Of a stretch of DNA of 64,000 nt, positions 38,648 through 47,791 are shown piece after piece (within the stretch, counting starts at the first letter, position 1; every line of letters begins with the position of its first letter). The stretch comes from Desulfomonile tiedjei DSM 6799 (GTDB taxonomy: Bacteria > Desulfobacterota > Desulfomonilia > Desulfomonilales > Desulfomonilaceae): contig NC_018025.1 of the NCBI RefSeq assembly GCF_000266945.1, forward strand, positions 4,158,001 to 4,222,000. The letters are read 5' to 3'. The notes beneath the pieces are model-generated. The model saw only the letters and a program-made list of their open reading frames with translations, did no database searches and was not told where the DNA came from. A program made the position numbers and the translations under genes.

Positions 38648-39066
38648 TTGTACCCCTTGTGAAGCGGAGCACCCGTATGGTGTCCGACTTTGTGCCAATC
38701 AAAACTACAAATTAACCATAAATGAACAGAAAAAGTCAAGCAGGCTCCTGTGTTTTTCCCTGGATTCATCCGTTTCCGAGGAATAATTTAAACATACCCT
38801 CCCTCAACCGCATAGAGGTTCGGGGGCGTAAGAGATCTGCTGTGGAAGACGAGACGGACAGAAATGTGCTTCGGGGCACAACTCTACAATTGATCATTGG
38901 TAAATTCTGATGCTAAATTATCATCTTGACTATACTCATGGAGATATTACTCCACCATATATTCATATTGAATCTCACCTATATTGACAATCATCTATTA
39001 TAACTGATATAATAATGCTTGAGATTATCTCCATTTAGTTGTCGACTATACCTGGAGGCCCTTCAC
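38648..39066. other. Divergent intergenic region upstream of EF-G gene
   Basis: About 420 bp, AT-rich on its right half. It holds a strong sigma-70-type promoter for the rightward gene (38984-39013). Confidence 0.6.
38984..39013 (+). promoter_or_regulatory. Sigma-70-type promoter
   Basis: Consensus -35 TTGACA (38984-38989), 18-bp spacer and consensus -10 TATAAT (39008-39013). It drives the small secreted protein starting at 39067, leaving a leader of roughly 45 nt. Confidence 0.8.
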
Positions 39067-39357
39067 ATGATTGCGAGAAAAAAGCTGTTCCTTCTCATTT
39101 TTGCACTTCTTTTCTGTTTCATGAGCCTGTCTGCGCACGCAGCGGAACGCTATGGGCCCTGGAAGTACTACGCGCCGTACTATTTTCCGCCAAATGGCTG
39201 TCATGGAGAGTGCTGGTCACCTTGCGATTTTCTTCCGGTGTACGAGTCTCCGCTTCCCGCAAGGCCCAGTTACGATACAGGAGGTCGAGTGCCCAAGGTT
39301 CCGGCTCCGATACGAAAAGTAGCCCCGAACCGAGCTGCATTGCATTTCGGCTATTGA
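39067..39357 (+). CDS. Small secreted Tyr/Pro-rich protein
   Basis: 96 residues. A clear Sec signal peptide (MIARKKLF, hydrophobic core, then SLSAHAAERYG) gives a mature peptide of about 70 residues. It is rich in Tyr and Pro with two near-adjacent cysteines (GCHGECWSPCDF). TGGAGG lies 9 nt upstream of ATG 39067, and an excellent promoter precedes it, so it is probably well expressed. No family recognised. The three cysteines could bind metal or form a disulfide in the periplasm. Confidence 0.7.
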   Translation: MIARKKLFLLIFALLFCFMSLSAHAAERYGPWKYYAPYYFPPNGCHGECWSPCDFLPVYESPLPARPSYDTGGRVPKVPAPIRKVAPNRAALHFGY

Positions 39358-39779
39358 ACTCTGCTCCGCCACGCGGTACGCAATTCAGCTTCCCTCGCCC
39401 ATAGAAATTCGGGGACGAAACTTTTTGAAAGATTCGTCCCAGAACGCCACCTCAAAATCTTCTAATGCTGATAATGATCGCAGCGAGTTAGCTGTCTTTG
39501 GCGAGTGAACAACGAAGACGGCTGAAAAAGTTGCTTGAAACTCTATAAGAAATGGATTGTACCGTTACCTCCGCTGATGCATCCTCAATGGAATAGAATA
39601 ACTCCTTTCGGGGCTCTAACCGTCCTGGAGGGACGGACCACTTGTAGCCACGGGTGTAAAACCCGTGGACAATGGCTGAGACGGCATAAAGTACCCATGA
39701 CCCTGAAGGGGTCCACCACTTGTTGGACGATTGGTCGACCCCTTCAGGGTCGCCACATTGTTTTTTGCTATGATCTACT
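39358..39779. repeat. Cluster of palindromic repeats left of the IS1182-like element
   Basis: Three hairpins are visible: CCGTCC-tgga-GGACGG (about 39621-39636), CCACGGGT-gtaaa-ACCCGTGG (about 39648-39668), and CCCTGAAGGGGTC ... GACCCCTTCAGGG (about 39702-39750). The right flank of the IS carries related sequence (GCCCCCGTTGGGGC). No gene is supported. Confidence 0.65.
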
Positions 39780-41484
39780 CCGTGGGTTGATGAAAGCGTC
39801 TCAAAACCTGCGCACTGCGGCGAATCACGCAAGCCGGACGGGAGGACCTGCTTCTGGGAAAAAAGCAGTCCCGTCAAGTGAAGATCAGGCGAGGTTCGAT
39901 CCGAGTGTACTGTCCGTTATAAGGTCATGGTCTCCCTCCGGCTGCTTACGTGAATGCCACCTCGCCGGATACCCAATGGTGGTAGAGCTTCCTGAGATTT
40001 ATGGTCGTGCAAATAAGGTCCCACTGGGCCTTTACGTTGTCGATTCCGGCCACGGTCCATCGCCGAAAGCTTAATGCGCTCTTGATCCAGGCAAACGGTG
40101 GCTCGATAATCTTCTTTCGAGTCTTCAGGCGCTCTTTGTTCTCTGGTTTTTCCCTCTTGCTGCGGTGTCGTTCTAGGGCCGCCTCGTAAACGCTGAGGTC
40201 TATGAGGCGTCCGTTCTTGCTCTTGGAGCATTTCCAGCGATTGGGACACGTTAGAAAATCCTTGCAGTGATACCTGCGAACCTCATTGTGGTTCTTGCCG
40301 TTAATTTTCCGCTGATGAAAAGGCAACAAGCGCCCTTCAGGGCATATGAAGCAATCACGCTCCTGATCAAAGACGAACCGGGATCGGTGATAGAGATCCT
40401 CATCCGCACCTCTCTCGGAAACAATTTCCCCTGACGATTTCCCGATAAGAATGCCGTATTCTCGCTCATGGGCCAGACCTATCTGCCCTGAGGAAAAATA
40501 TCCCCCGTCCGCCACATTTTCCTCTGCCACAGCGCCCAGATTCTCTTTCACCTTGTCGAGCATGGGGACCAATTGCCCGTTGTCGGCCCCATCCGTGACC
40601 ACATCTGCGGCCACGATAAGGCCGCTCTTTTGGTCGGCAACCGCCTGAGCGTTGTACGACAAGTCTTTGGTCCGGCGATTCTTCATAAAGCGAGCTTCCG
40701 GTTCCGAAGGGTGAACTGACTTCTTGTCCGATTCATCCAACTCCTTCAGAGCCTCTTGTATCCGCTGTTTCCGTTTCAATCCGTCTTGCATGGACTGCGG
40801 AAGGCGATACTCACCGGTCTCTTCCCGCTCGGCTCTCTCTATCTCAGTCATCGCATCGGCAATCGTGCGGTCCAATCTCTCCGAAACACTTTCCAGAAAC
40901 CTCTCCAGGTGCTCACGACCCCGAGCCTTGTCGTTGGATGAGACGGCTTGGATCTTGGTCCCGTCCACGGCATGAAGAGCTAGACCGATCAGATCGGCCT
41001 TCAGAGCAACACGAATCGACTGTCTGAACAGATGCCTCAATGATTTCTTGTTCGCCTTGAAGAATCGCCATAAGGAATTATGATCCGGAGCATTCATCCC
41101 CGTCAGCCAAATCAGCCCCATATTCTCAAGGCAACCCTTTTCAAGCTTACGGGTACTCCTGATCCGATTGAAGTATCCGAAAAGCCACACCTTCAACAGA
41201 AGATCTGGCGCATACGGAGGACGTCCTGTATCGCTGTCGGGAACCTCGATTCCCAACTCGGACAGATCCAAGGAATCCACGAAATCTCGGATAAAGCGCG
41301 CCGGGTGATCCTTAGCCACCCAGTCTTCCACTGACGGCGGAAACATCAAGATCTGTTCGTAATCGGCCCGGATCTGTTTGCCCATGACAGCCTCGTGGTT
41401 GTTGAATTCCTCTCCTTTCTAGTACATCTCTTGGCAAATCGCGAGCCCAAAATGGAGTTTTGAGACAGTTTCTGACACCCACGG
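39780..41484 (-). mobile_element. IS1182-family insertion sequence
   Basis: About 1.7 kb around one transposase. Left end 39780-39807 and right end 41457-41484 are inverted repeats matching at 22 of 28 positions, with the inner GTTTTGAGAC and the outer ACCCACGG exact. The outer eight bases could belong to the flanking repeat family rather than to the IS, so the ends are uncertain by about 10 bp. No convincing target duplication is seen. Confidence 0.8.
39946..41385 (-). CDS. IS1182-family transposase
   Basis: 479 residues, full length. The N-terminal DUF772-type region (YAPDLLLKVWLFGYFNRIRS) is followed by the DDE transposase core (VDGTKIQAVSSND; NVADGGYFSSGQ; a late E in KIIEPPFAWIK with FRRWTVAGIDNVKAQW), and a zinc-binding-like CPEGR..C..C stretch between. 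No frameshift is evident, so it may be active. It catalyses transposition of the surrounding element. Confidence 0.93.
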   Translation of the reverse strand: MGKQIRADYEQILMFPPSVEDWVAKDHPARFIRDFVDSLDLSELGIEVPDSDTGRPPYAPDLLLKVWLFGYFNRIRSTRKLEKGCLENMGLIWLTGMNAPDHNSLWRFFKANKKSLRHLFRQSIRVALKADLIGLALHAVDGTKIQAVSSNDKARGREHLERFLESVSERLDRTIADAMTEIERAEREETGEYRLPQSMQDGLKRKQRIQEALKELDESDKKSVHPSEPEARFMKNRRTKDLSYNAQAVADQKSGLIVAADVVTDGADNGQLVPMLDKVKENLGAVAEENVADGGYFSSGQIGLAHEREYGILIGKSSGEIVSERGADEDLYHRSRFVFDQERDCFICPEGRLLPFHQRKINGKNHNEVRRYHCKDFLTCPNRWKCSKSKNGRLIDLSVYEAALERHRSKREKPENKERLKTRKKIIEPPFAWIKSALSFRRWTVAGIDNVKAQWDLICTTINLRKLYHHWVSGEVAFT

Positions 41485-41610
41485 CTATTATTGGGACGCC
41501 CCCGTTGGGGCTCCCCTTAGGCTGCATCCGCTACCATAAATCAGCGGCGGAGCTAAAAGAATAATCGAACAATCAAATAGAAAATTGAGTGAAACGGCAG
41601 AAGGATCTGT

Positions 41611-41743
41611 TACCATTTCGCAATTATGCATATAAGATGGCGAAGGCTGAGGTGTTCTGAGCGGAGTGATTAGACGGCTTTGCGTCGTCCGGAGCGAAGG
41701 ATACCTCCAGCCTGCGGATTATGAGAAGAAAAGCGAATCGGCA
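41611..41743 (-). repeat. MITE-like dispersed repeat, copy D (inverted)
   Basis: Inverted relative to the other copies: on the plus strand it starts TACCATTTCGC and ends GCGAATCGGCA. It lies 45 bp upstream of the HTH gene at 41789 and could influence its expression. In this orientation an RNA could form GGCTGAGGT / ACCTC.AGCC with an inner GACG / CGTC stem. Confidence 0.8.
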
Positions 41744-41788
41744 TGTATTCACGAGTAGTGTTACCAGAAAAGATCTGAAGGTGATCAT

Positions 41789-42103
41789 ATGAGGAAAGAA
41801 TTATTTGAAGATCTGTTCGACAGCGTGCAGGAAGGTGTGTCTATTCTGAAAGGAGAAAAAGAGCCTTCCAGGACTTTTGTTTTAAATGTTCCAGATATAA
41901 AAGAACTCCGTGAAAAGAAAAAAATGTCTCAGGCTGAATTAGCTTCGTTAATTGGGATCAGCGTTAAAACACTTCAAAATTGGGAACAACGGAGGAGAGT
42001 CCCGCGAGGACCTGCCGTGAGATTGCTGCAAATTATTTCGACAGACCTGAATGCAGTCCGAAAGGCACTGGAGAAGATAAAGAAGGCTGAAAGCACTGCT
42101 TGA
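41789..42103 (+). CDS. HTH regulator, HigA/NadS-type antitoxin-like
   Basis: 104 residues with an XRE-type helix-turn-helix (about 40-95: IKELREKKKMSQAELASLIG then VKTLQNWEQ). The N-terminal LFEDLFDSVQEGVSIL resembles antitoxins of the HigA/NadS group. Shine-Dalgarno AGGTGA is well placed. Such proteins normally follow a RelE/HigB-type toxin, but none is present upstream. The 300 bp before it are a repeat and IS flank, so this is an orphan. Confidence 0.82.
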   Translation: MRKELFEDLFDSVQEGVSILKGEKEPSRTFVLNVPDIKELREKKKMSQAELASLIGISVKTLQNWEQRRRVPRGPAVRLLQIISTDLNAVRKALEKIKKAESTA

Positions 42104-42243
42104 CTTTGTCTCAAAATTTCGTCGCAACCGGGCGTTAATGCGGTTTATCTCCTTAAGCCGACTAAATACTCGCCTTGCAACCCGTTTTCTTCCCTCCTCG
42201 GCTGTCTCTTGCTGTTTCGCTATCCAGGGAGATCGGTTCTTCC

Positions 42244-43557
42244 CTACTCTTTTGCAGACGGGTTTTCCACGACTATCGTTTTGACGTTCGAAATTCTTCC
42301 GGAGGGCTTGTGTACCATGCGTATCTGATAAATTCCCGGCGGTAATCTCAGATTTGCAGAGTAATTCCCTTGTTCGTCCGTGGCCACTTCTCCGAAATCC
42401 TGCCAGGGACTCTGAGATGTCTGAATAGTGAGCACTGCGTTCCGCAAGTCAGGGAATCCTCCGCTCACATATAATTCATCTGAGGATACATCCGCCATGA
42501 GCGTATATTTGGTTTCAACTTTGTCTGCCGGAAGATCGTATTTTCTGGAAGTTCGGTCCTGCAAGCGGTCTTCGAGTTTTCTCACGAAGCGCATTGAGGA
42601 AGCTTTGTAGGGGGCTGAAAACGGGTTGTTTCCATCCAGTAATTCCGCCCAATCAAATTTCAAGCTGATATTGCCTTCGATTTTATAATGTTCGCCTTTC
42701 CGGCTGTCCATTCCATGCTCGAACTTTGCTCCCAACATACCGTCTCGAGTCTTAACCGACAATGCGGTCTTGTAACCGTTATGGTTGTTGATGTTTCCTT
42801 TGTATGTGTGAGCAGAACCGTCAAACTCGATATCCAGAAAATCGACAAAGGAAGGGAAAAGAAATTTGATTTTGGCGTCGACACCGCCGGGAAGCGATTC
42901 TTTGATCAACATGTCACGATCCGAACCAAGCACGGTATTCTCACTCACCGGCATGTACACATTGGCCGAAAACGTCAGATCCGAATGCCAGCCCGGCAGC
43001 GCGGAAAATTCAATGCCCGCCCCTATTTCACGGAGAAAATCTCTATCGGAAAATCGCGTTCTGGCCCAGTCGTGAAATCCGTAAATCCCCACCATGATTT
43101 CAGGGGAGAGCACTTTCCGATAGCCTGCGCTGACAGAAACGTTCTCATGTAATCCGTCGACATTTATTCGAGGAAGCAGAAACATGGTTCTGTTCACCTG
43201 TTTATTGACCGGAAGGAAGAGGTCTGCCCTGAACGTACCCGTGTTCTTCCAAGCATCGAAACCTGCATTGAATTCAAGATTCCGATGCACCACCTCTGGC
43301 AAGACTTTTTTCATGCCCAACTTCAAAGTGGAATTTACGGAATACTCGGGGAAACCCGTTTCGGATTTGTAGGGATTGGGACGGATTTTCCCTGGATGTC
43401 GCTTTAAGTTGTGGTATTCGATCTCATTTTCCGGTGGCGAGAATTTCGCGGCAGGAAGCCCTGCAGAAGCGATTCCGTACGAAGAGACGACAAGGATGAA
43501 AATGAGGTAGATAAATAATTGCAAGGAATTACCTTCTATGGTGAAATTTTGATTCAT
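42244..43557 (-). CDS. Inverse-autotransporter-like outer-membrane barrel protein
   Basis: 437 residues. Signal peptide (about 1-32), then a region resembling the inverse autotransporter beta-domain (invasin/intimin type): alternating strands such as LLPRINVDGLHENVSVSAGY, VGIYGFHDWARTRFSDRDF and GAGIEFSALPGWHSDLTFSA. A C-terminal Ig-like/carboxypeptidase-regulatory-like domain (about 345-430: VLTIQTSQ; DEQGNYSANLRLPPGIYQIR) follows. It is short for the family, with one passenger domain. TTGACA lies upstream at 43593-43598 on the minus strand, with a weak -10. Function in surface attachment is inferred. Confidence 0.7.
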   Translation of the reverse strand: MNQNFTIEGNSLQLFIYLIFILVVSSYGIASAGLPAAKFSPPENEIEYHNLKRHPGKIRPNPYKSETGFPEYSVNSTLKLGMKKVLPEVVHRNLEFNAGFDAWKNTGTFRADLFLPVNKQVNRTMFLLPRINVDGLHENVSVSAGYRKVLSPEIMVGIYGFHDWARTRFSDRDFLREIGAGIEFSALPGWHSDLTFSANVYMPVSENTVLGSDRDMLIKESLPGGVDAKIKFLFPSFVDFLDIEFDGSAHTYKGNINNHNGYKTALSVKTRDGMLGAKFEHGMDSRKGEHYKIEGNISLKFDWAELLDGNNPFSAPYKASSMRFVRKLEDRLQDRTSRKYDLPADKVETKYTLMADVSSDELYVSGGFPDLRNAVLTIQTSQSPWQDFGEVATDEQGNYSANLRLPPGIYQIRMVHKPSGRISNVKTIVVENPSAKE

Positions 43558-43851
43558 CCTTTATCTACATCGATATAATTTTCTTGCCTTATTGTCAAGC
43601 GAATTGAATTAAGACTGGAGTGCATTTAATTGTGGGTAGAGACGACATTCTGGTGCTATCATTGTCAACCGAATCCGCGTTGCATCGATATTCGAGGCAG
43701 CGGTTCTAGGTGGCTGATGTATACCATGTACTCACGTTCGACTTGACACCAACCGTGAATGCGGTTTAACCAGATATCCGGAGGCATGCATGGAGCTGAT
43801 GCTCTCTGCTGAAGCTTCGACAGGAAGATCGGTTCCGCCAGGGAACGATTG

Positions 43852-44976
43852 ATGGATGAAGGAAACACTGATTTCATGAACAGAGTTATTTCCCCGCATA
43901 TTCTCGCCATTCCTCCGTATGTGGCAGGAAAGCCTGTTGCCGAGCTTCATCGGGAAATGGGGATTCCTGACGCGATCAAAATGGCATCAAATGAAAACCC
44001 TCTGGGCCCTTCTCCTCTGGCCATGCGAGCCGTGGAAGACAGGCTCGAGTCCGCGCATATTTATCCGGAGTCTTCTGCGCCAGAGCTCAGGGCGGCCTTA
44101 TCCGACAAATTCGGCCTTCCCGCGGATCATTTTATTCTCGGGAACGGTTCTGATGAAATTATGGAAATGGCTGCACATCTTCTCATAAGACCAGGTGATG
44201 AGGCCATCATGGGAGAGAACGCCTTTTCCATGTACAGGATCTCCGTTGAAGCCTTTGCAGGCAGAGCAATCAGGATTCCCCTGAAAAAATATGCCTATGA
44301 TCTTCCTGCAATGGCAAAAGCGGTGACAGATCAAACCCGGTTGATATTTATCGCAATTCCGAACAGCCCCACAGGAACGATTGTTTCCCGGGCTGAATTC
44401 GACGCTTTTGTTCGCGATTTGCCCACAGAAAGGCTGCTCCTGGTCATCGACGAAGCGTATCGCGAATACGTGGGCGAACAGGTGGACTGTCCTCAAGGCA
44501 TTGACTATATCAACGGATCTTTACCCGTACTGGTATTGAGAACGTTTTCCAAGATTTTTGGACTTGCAGGACTCAGAATCGGTTTCGGCATGGCTCAGAC
44601 ATGGTTGATCGAATTGCTCAACCGCATAAGACCGCCGTTCAATGTGAATGCGCTGGCTCAATGGGCTGCACTGGCGGCTCTGGAAGATGATGATCACCTG
44701 CAGAGAACTCTTCGGGTGACCGGAGAAGGTCTGCAGTACTTGAATCGTGAGCTACGGGCGCTCGGCTTTGAAGCCGTTCCATCCCATGCCAATTTCATCA
44801 CCTTTTGCACGGGCGGGAATGCCGCCCCCATATACGAAGGACTGTTGAAGGAAGGTATCATCGTCAGACACCTCAAATCCTTCGGAATGGAGAACTGCAT
44901 ACGAGTAACAGTCGGAAGAGATTGGGAAAACAAGCGCTTTATCAAGGCACTCAAGAAAGTAATGGAATCCCTGTAG
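43852..44976 (+). CDS. hisC: Histidinol-phosphate aminotransferase
   Basis: 374 residues, a class II PLP-dependent aminotransferase converting imidazole acetol phosphate to histidinol phosphate (histidine synthesis). SNENPLGPSPLA near the N-terminus, NSPTGT, the DEAYREYV aspartate/tyrosine and the PLP lysine in TFSKIFGLAGLRIGF are family hallmarks. ATG 43852 has AGGGA 8 nt upstream. The longer frame begins at a TTG one codon earlier. It is apart from other his genes and followed 64 bp later by cmk. Confidence 0.94.
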   Translation: MDEGNTDFMNRVISPHILAIPPYVAGKPVAELHREMGIPDAIKMASNENPLGPSPLAMRAVEDRLESAHIYPESSAPELRAALSDKFGLPADHFILGNGSDEIMEMAAHLLIRPGDEAIMGENAFSMYRISVEAFAGRAIRIPLKKYAYDLPAMAKAVTDQTRLIFIAIPNSPTGTIVSRAEFDAFVRDLPTERLLLVIDEAYREYVGEQVDCPQGIDYINGSLPVLVLRTFSKIFGLAGLRIGFGMAQTWLIELLNRIRPPFNVNALAQWAALAALEDDDHLQRTLRVTGEGLQYLNRELRALGFEAVPSHANFITFCTGGNAAPIYEGLLKEGIIVRHLKSFGMENCIRVTVGRDWENKRFIKALKKVMESL

Positions 44977-45040
44977 TCTCATCTTCACGAGGAAATAAGG
45001 TATATATCATAATATCGGAGTCCAAGCCGGTTATGCTTTT

Positions 45041-45739
45041 ATGAGCTGTTCTTCAAAAAACCTGGTGATTGCAATCGACGGACCGGCAGGAGTCGGCAAA
45101 TCCACCTTGGCCAGGAAGTTGGCGGAGCGTTTGAGTTTCTTTCTTCTGGATACCGGTGCGCTTTACCGAGTAATGGCATTGGATCTCTTGCGCAAAGGGA
45201 TTTCCCCTGAGATTCCGGAGATTCCGGAGGAGCTCCTGAATGATTGCGATATCAGGATCGAACACGAAAATGCCCAAATGCGGCTTTTCTTGCGAAACGA
45301 GGATGTGACTGCCCTCATTCGAGAGGAGCACGTCGGAATCGCTGCGTCAAAGTTTTCTATGAGGCCTGAAGTGCGCAGGGCGTTGCTTTGGCTCCAGCGA
45401 CGCACCGCGGAAACGGGCAATATCGTGGCGGAAGGCCGTGACATGGGATCCGTGGTGTTCCCGTGGGCTCAGGCAAAATTTTTCTTGACCGCCGACCTGG
45501 AGGTACGTGCGTGGCGACGATTTCAGGAACTGACTGATAAAGGAATAAAAATCGAATTCCAGGACGTGCTTGAAGATATGCGCGCACGCGACTTCCGGGA
45601 TCGGACTCGATCCGAATCTCCACTCGTCCAGGCGGAAGACGCAATTTCGGTGGACACGACCCATATGAGCGCAGATCAAGTCTTGGACCGGATTATATCG
45701 ATTATTCGAGAGCACACGGGTCTTCTCGGAAAAGCGTGA
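45041..45739 (+). CDS. cmk: Cytidylate kinase
   Basis: 232 residues, phosphorylating CMP and dCMP with ATP. The P-loop is GPAGVGKST at residues 15-23. LDTGALYRVMA, VAEGRDMGSVVFP and the C-terminal ARDFRDRTRSESPL (lid arginines) are conserved. It lies between hisC and rpsA, and cmk-rpsA adjacency is widespread in proteobacteria. The start has a weak Shine-Dalgarno. Cytoplasmic. Confidence 0.96.
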   Translation: MSCSSKNLVIAIDGPAGVGKSTLARKLAERLSFFLLDTGALYRVMALDLLRKGISPEIPEIPEELLNDCDIRIEHENAQMRLFLRNEDVTALIREEHVGIAASKFSMRPEVRRALLWLQRRTAETGNIVAEGRDMGSVVFPWAQAKFFLTADLEVRAWRRFQELTDKGIKIEFQDVLEDMRARDFRDRTRSESPLVQAEDAISVDTTHMSADQVLDRIISIIREHTGLLGKA

Positions 45740-45805
45740 GAAGGGATTTTTCCGGCTAAAGTGAGAAATAGGTTTCAAAAATGTCGTATTCCCCGGAAGT
45801 TTTTC

Positions 45806-45834
45806 TTGTCATATTGAGTCAAAACTTATATATA
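45806..45834 (+). promoter_or_regulatory. Sigma-70-type promoter for rpsA
   Basis: -35 TTGTCA (45806-45811), 17-bp spacer, -10 TATATA (45829-45834). It starts transcription about 50 bp before the rpsA ATG, giving rpsA a promoter of its own in addition to read-through from cmk. Confidence 0.6.
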
Positions 45835-45890
45835 TTATAGATTATCCTTCGTTGAGCAAGACGCGGGAAAAAGAGTCCGGGGGTGGCTGG

Positions 45891-47627
45891 ATGGAAAACT
45901 TGGAAACCCAAACAAACAACTTTATCACTGACGAGGGCGAGCATGAAATGGCTCGCGAAGAAGATTTTGCCGAACTTGTGGAGAGTAGCTTTCACAAAGT
46001 CCAGGAAGGGGAAGTCGTAACTGGTATCGTAGTTCAGGTTACTTCGGATTACGTGATGGTCGATGTAGGATCGAAATCCGAAGGCCAAATCCCTTTAGAG
46101 CAGTTTTTGGATGAAAAAGGGGAGCTTACGGTCAAGGTTGGCGACGAAGTCCAGGTCTTTTTGGAGGATACCGAAGAATCCTCGGGCCAGGTGAAAATCT
46201 CGAAATCGAAAGCGGACAAGATCCGCATCTGGGAAGAAATTGCTGCAGTATGCGAAACAGAAAGGACCATTGTCGGCAGAGTAGTTGCCCGCGTTAAAGG
46301 TGGCCTGCAAGTTGATATCGGTGTGCCTGCTTTTCTCCCCGGTTCGCAAGTCGATTTGAGGCCTGTGAGAAATTTCGAGAAATACATTGGTGAGTCATTC
46401 GAGTTCAATGTTCTCAAGTACAATAGAAAACGCGGAAACATTGTGCTCTCGAGAAAACCTCTGCTCGAAAAACAAAAGGAGGAACGCAAAAACCTGATAC
46501 TCGGAACTATGGAGGGTAGCGGGTTATTTGTCGGAACAGTAAAAAATATCACCGATTATGGTGCTTTTATAGATTTGGGTGGTATTGACGGGCTTCTCCA
46601 TATCACGGATATGTCCTGGGGCAGGATAAATCATCCATCGGATGTGCTGAAAGTGGGCGATCAGATTCAGGTCAAGGTTCTCAAATTCGATCAGGACAAG
46701 GAACGCGTTTCCCTTGGCATGAAACAGATACAGCCCGATCCATGGGAGAACGTGGAAGAACGCTATCCGAAAGAATCCGAATGGACAGGCAAAGTCGTTA
46801 GTATCACCGATTACGGGGTATTCGTCGAACTCGAAAAAGGCGTCGAGGGCCTGGTACACATTTCTGAGATGACATGGACCAAAAAACCCAGACATCCCTC
46901 CAAACTCGTGCAAGTGGGAGACGAGGTGGATGTTATGGTCCTGAACGTCGATAAGGAACAAAAGAGAATCTCCCTCGGTATGAAACAGCTCAAGCCCAAT
47001 CCTTGGGACGTCATTGCGGAAAGATATCCTGAAGGAACCAAGATCGAGGGCAAGATCCGGAACGTTACGGATTTTGGCGTTTTCGTGGGAATCGACGAAG
47101 GTATAGACGGCCTTGTTCACATATCCGACATCTCATGGACCCAGAGAATCAAACATCCCGGAGAGTTGTACAAAAAGGGCCAGACCGTTCAGGCGGTTGT
47201 CCTGAATATTGACAAGGAAAACGAGAGATTTTCTCTGGGCATTAAACAGATGCAGGAAGATCCCTGGGAAACCATTCCGGATCGTTATCCTCCTGGAGCA
47301 AAGGTTCGTGGAAAGGTTACATCCGTTACGGATTTCGGTGTTTTTCTTGAAATCGAGGAAGGCATTGAAGGCATGATCCACGTTTCCGAGCTTTCCAAAG
47401 AGAGGGTGAATTCGCCTTCCGATTTCACCAAGGAAGGTGAAGAATTGACCGCAATGGTCCTGAAAGTGAATAAGAAAGACAAAAAGATTGCACTGTCGAT
47501 CAAGAGTCTCGAAAAAACAGGAGATTATGAGCAGGTGAAAGGCTATATGCACAGCCAGGAGGTTGTTGCGTCAAACCTGGGAGATTTGCTCAAAGAGAAT
47601 TTGGGATCGAATTTCGGTAAAGAGTAG
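45891..47627 (+). CDS. rpsA: 30S ribosomal protein S1
   Basis: 578 residues with six S1 (OB-fold) RNA-binding repeats. The first two are divergent (ribosome-binding) and four are canonical, each with (T/S)DYG(A/V)F or TDFGVF, then HIS(D/E)M and SLG(M/I)KQ. It binds mRNA on the small ribosomal subunit and helps initiation. The frame is open upstream to a TTG at 45852, but ATG 45891 is preceded by GGGGGTGG and gives the usual N-terminus. A terminator follows at 47667. Confidence 0.97.
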   Translation: MENLETQTNNFITDEGEHEMAREEDFAELVESSFHKVQEGEVVTGIVVQVTSDYVMVDVGSKSEGQIPLEQFLDEKGELTVKVGDEVQVFLEDTEESSGQVKISKSKADKIRIWEEIAAVCETERTIVGRVVARVKGGLQVDIGVPAFLPGSQVDLRPVRNFEKYIGESFEFNVLKYNRKRGNIVLSRKPLLEKQKEERKNLILGTMEGSGLFVGTVKNITDYGAFIDLGGIDGLLHITDMSWGRINHPSDVLKVGDQIQVKVLKFDQDKERVSLGMKQIQPDPWENVEERYPKESEWTGKVVSITDYGVFVELEKGVEGLVHISEMTWTKKPRHPSKLVQVGDEVDVMVLNVDKEQKRISLGMKQLKPNPWDVIAERYPEGTKIEGKIRNVTDFGVFVGIDEGIDGLVHISDISWTQRIKHPGELYKKGQTVQAVVLNIDKENERFSLGIKQMQEDPWETIPDRYPPGAKVRGKVTSVTDFGVFLEIEEGIEGMIHVSELSKERVNSPSDFTKEGEELTAMVLKVNKKDKKIALSIKSLEKTGDYEQVKGYMHSQEVVASNLGDLLKENLGSNFGKE

Positions 47628-47666
47628 GTAGGTTTTCGCCGCATTATAAACGGCGTTTCCGAATTA

Positions 47667-47697
47667 GGCGCAATATGACACGTATTGCGCCTTTTTT
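47667..47697 (+). terminator. Rho-independent terminator of rpsA
   Basis: Perfect stem GGCGCAATA / TATTGCGCC with a 7-nt loop followed by TTTTTT, 40 bp after the rpsA stop. Confidence 0.93.
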
Positions 47698-47713
47698 ATG
47701 TACGAGTTCGCAG

Positions 47714-47779
47714 TCAAAGCAGTAAAATTCAGGGAAACACTTCTTACAAGAAGGGTTTCCCCGAATTTTACTGCTTTGA
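47714..47779. repeat. 66-bp near-perfect palindrome between rpsA and cca
   Basis: TCAAAGCAGTAAAATTC pairs with GAATTTTACTGCTTTGA, then GGGAAAC with GTTTCCC and CTTCTT with AAGAAG. There are two single-base mismatches and a loop of about 2-4 nt. It lies between the convergent genes and may act as a terminator for cca or be a small palindromic insertion. Confidence 0.75.
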
Positions 47780-47791
47780 ATCGCATATGAA

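Noticed and set aside
39358-39779. CRISPR-like array among the hairpins left of the IS
   Set aside because: The palindromes differ from each other and are not regularly spaced; there are no cas genes.
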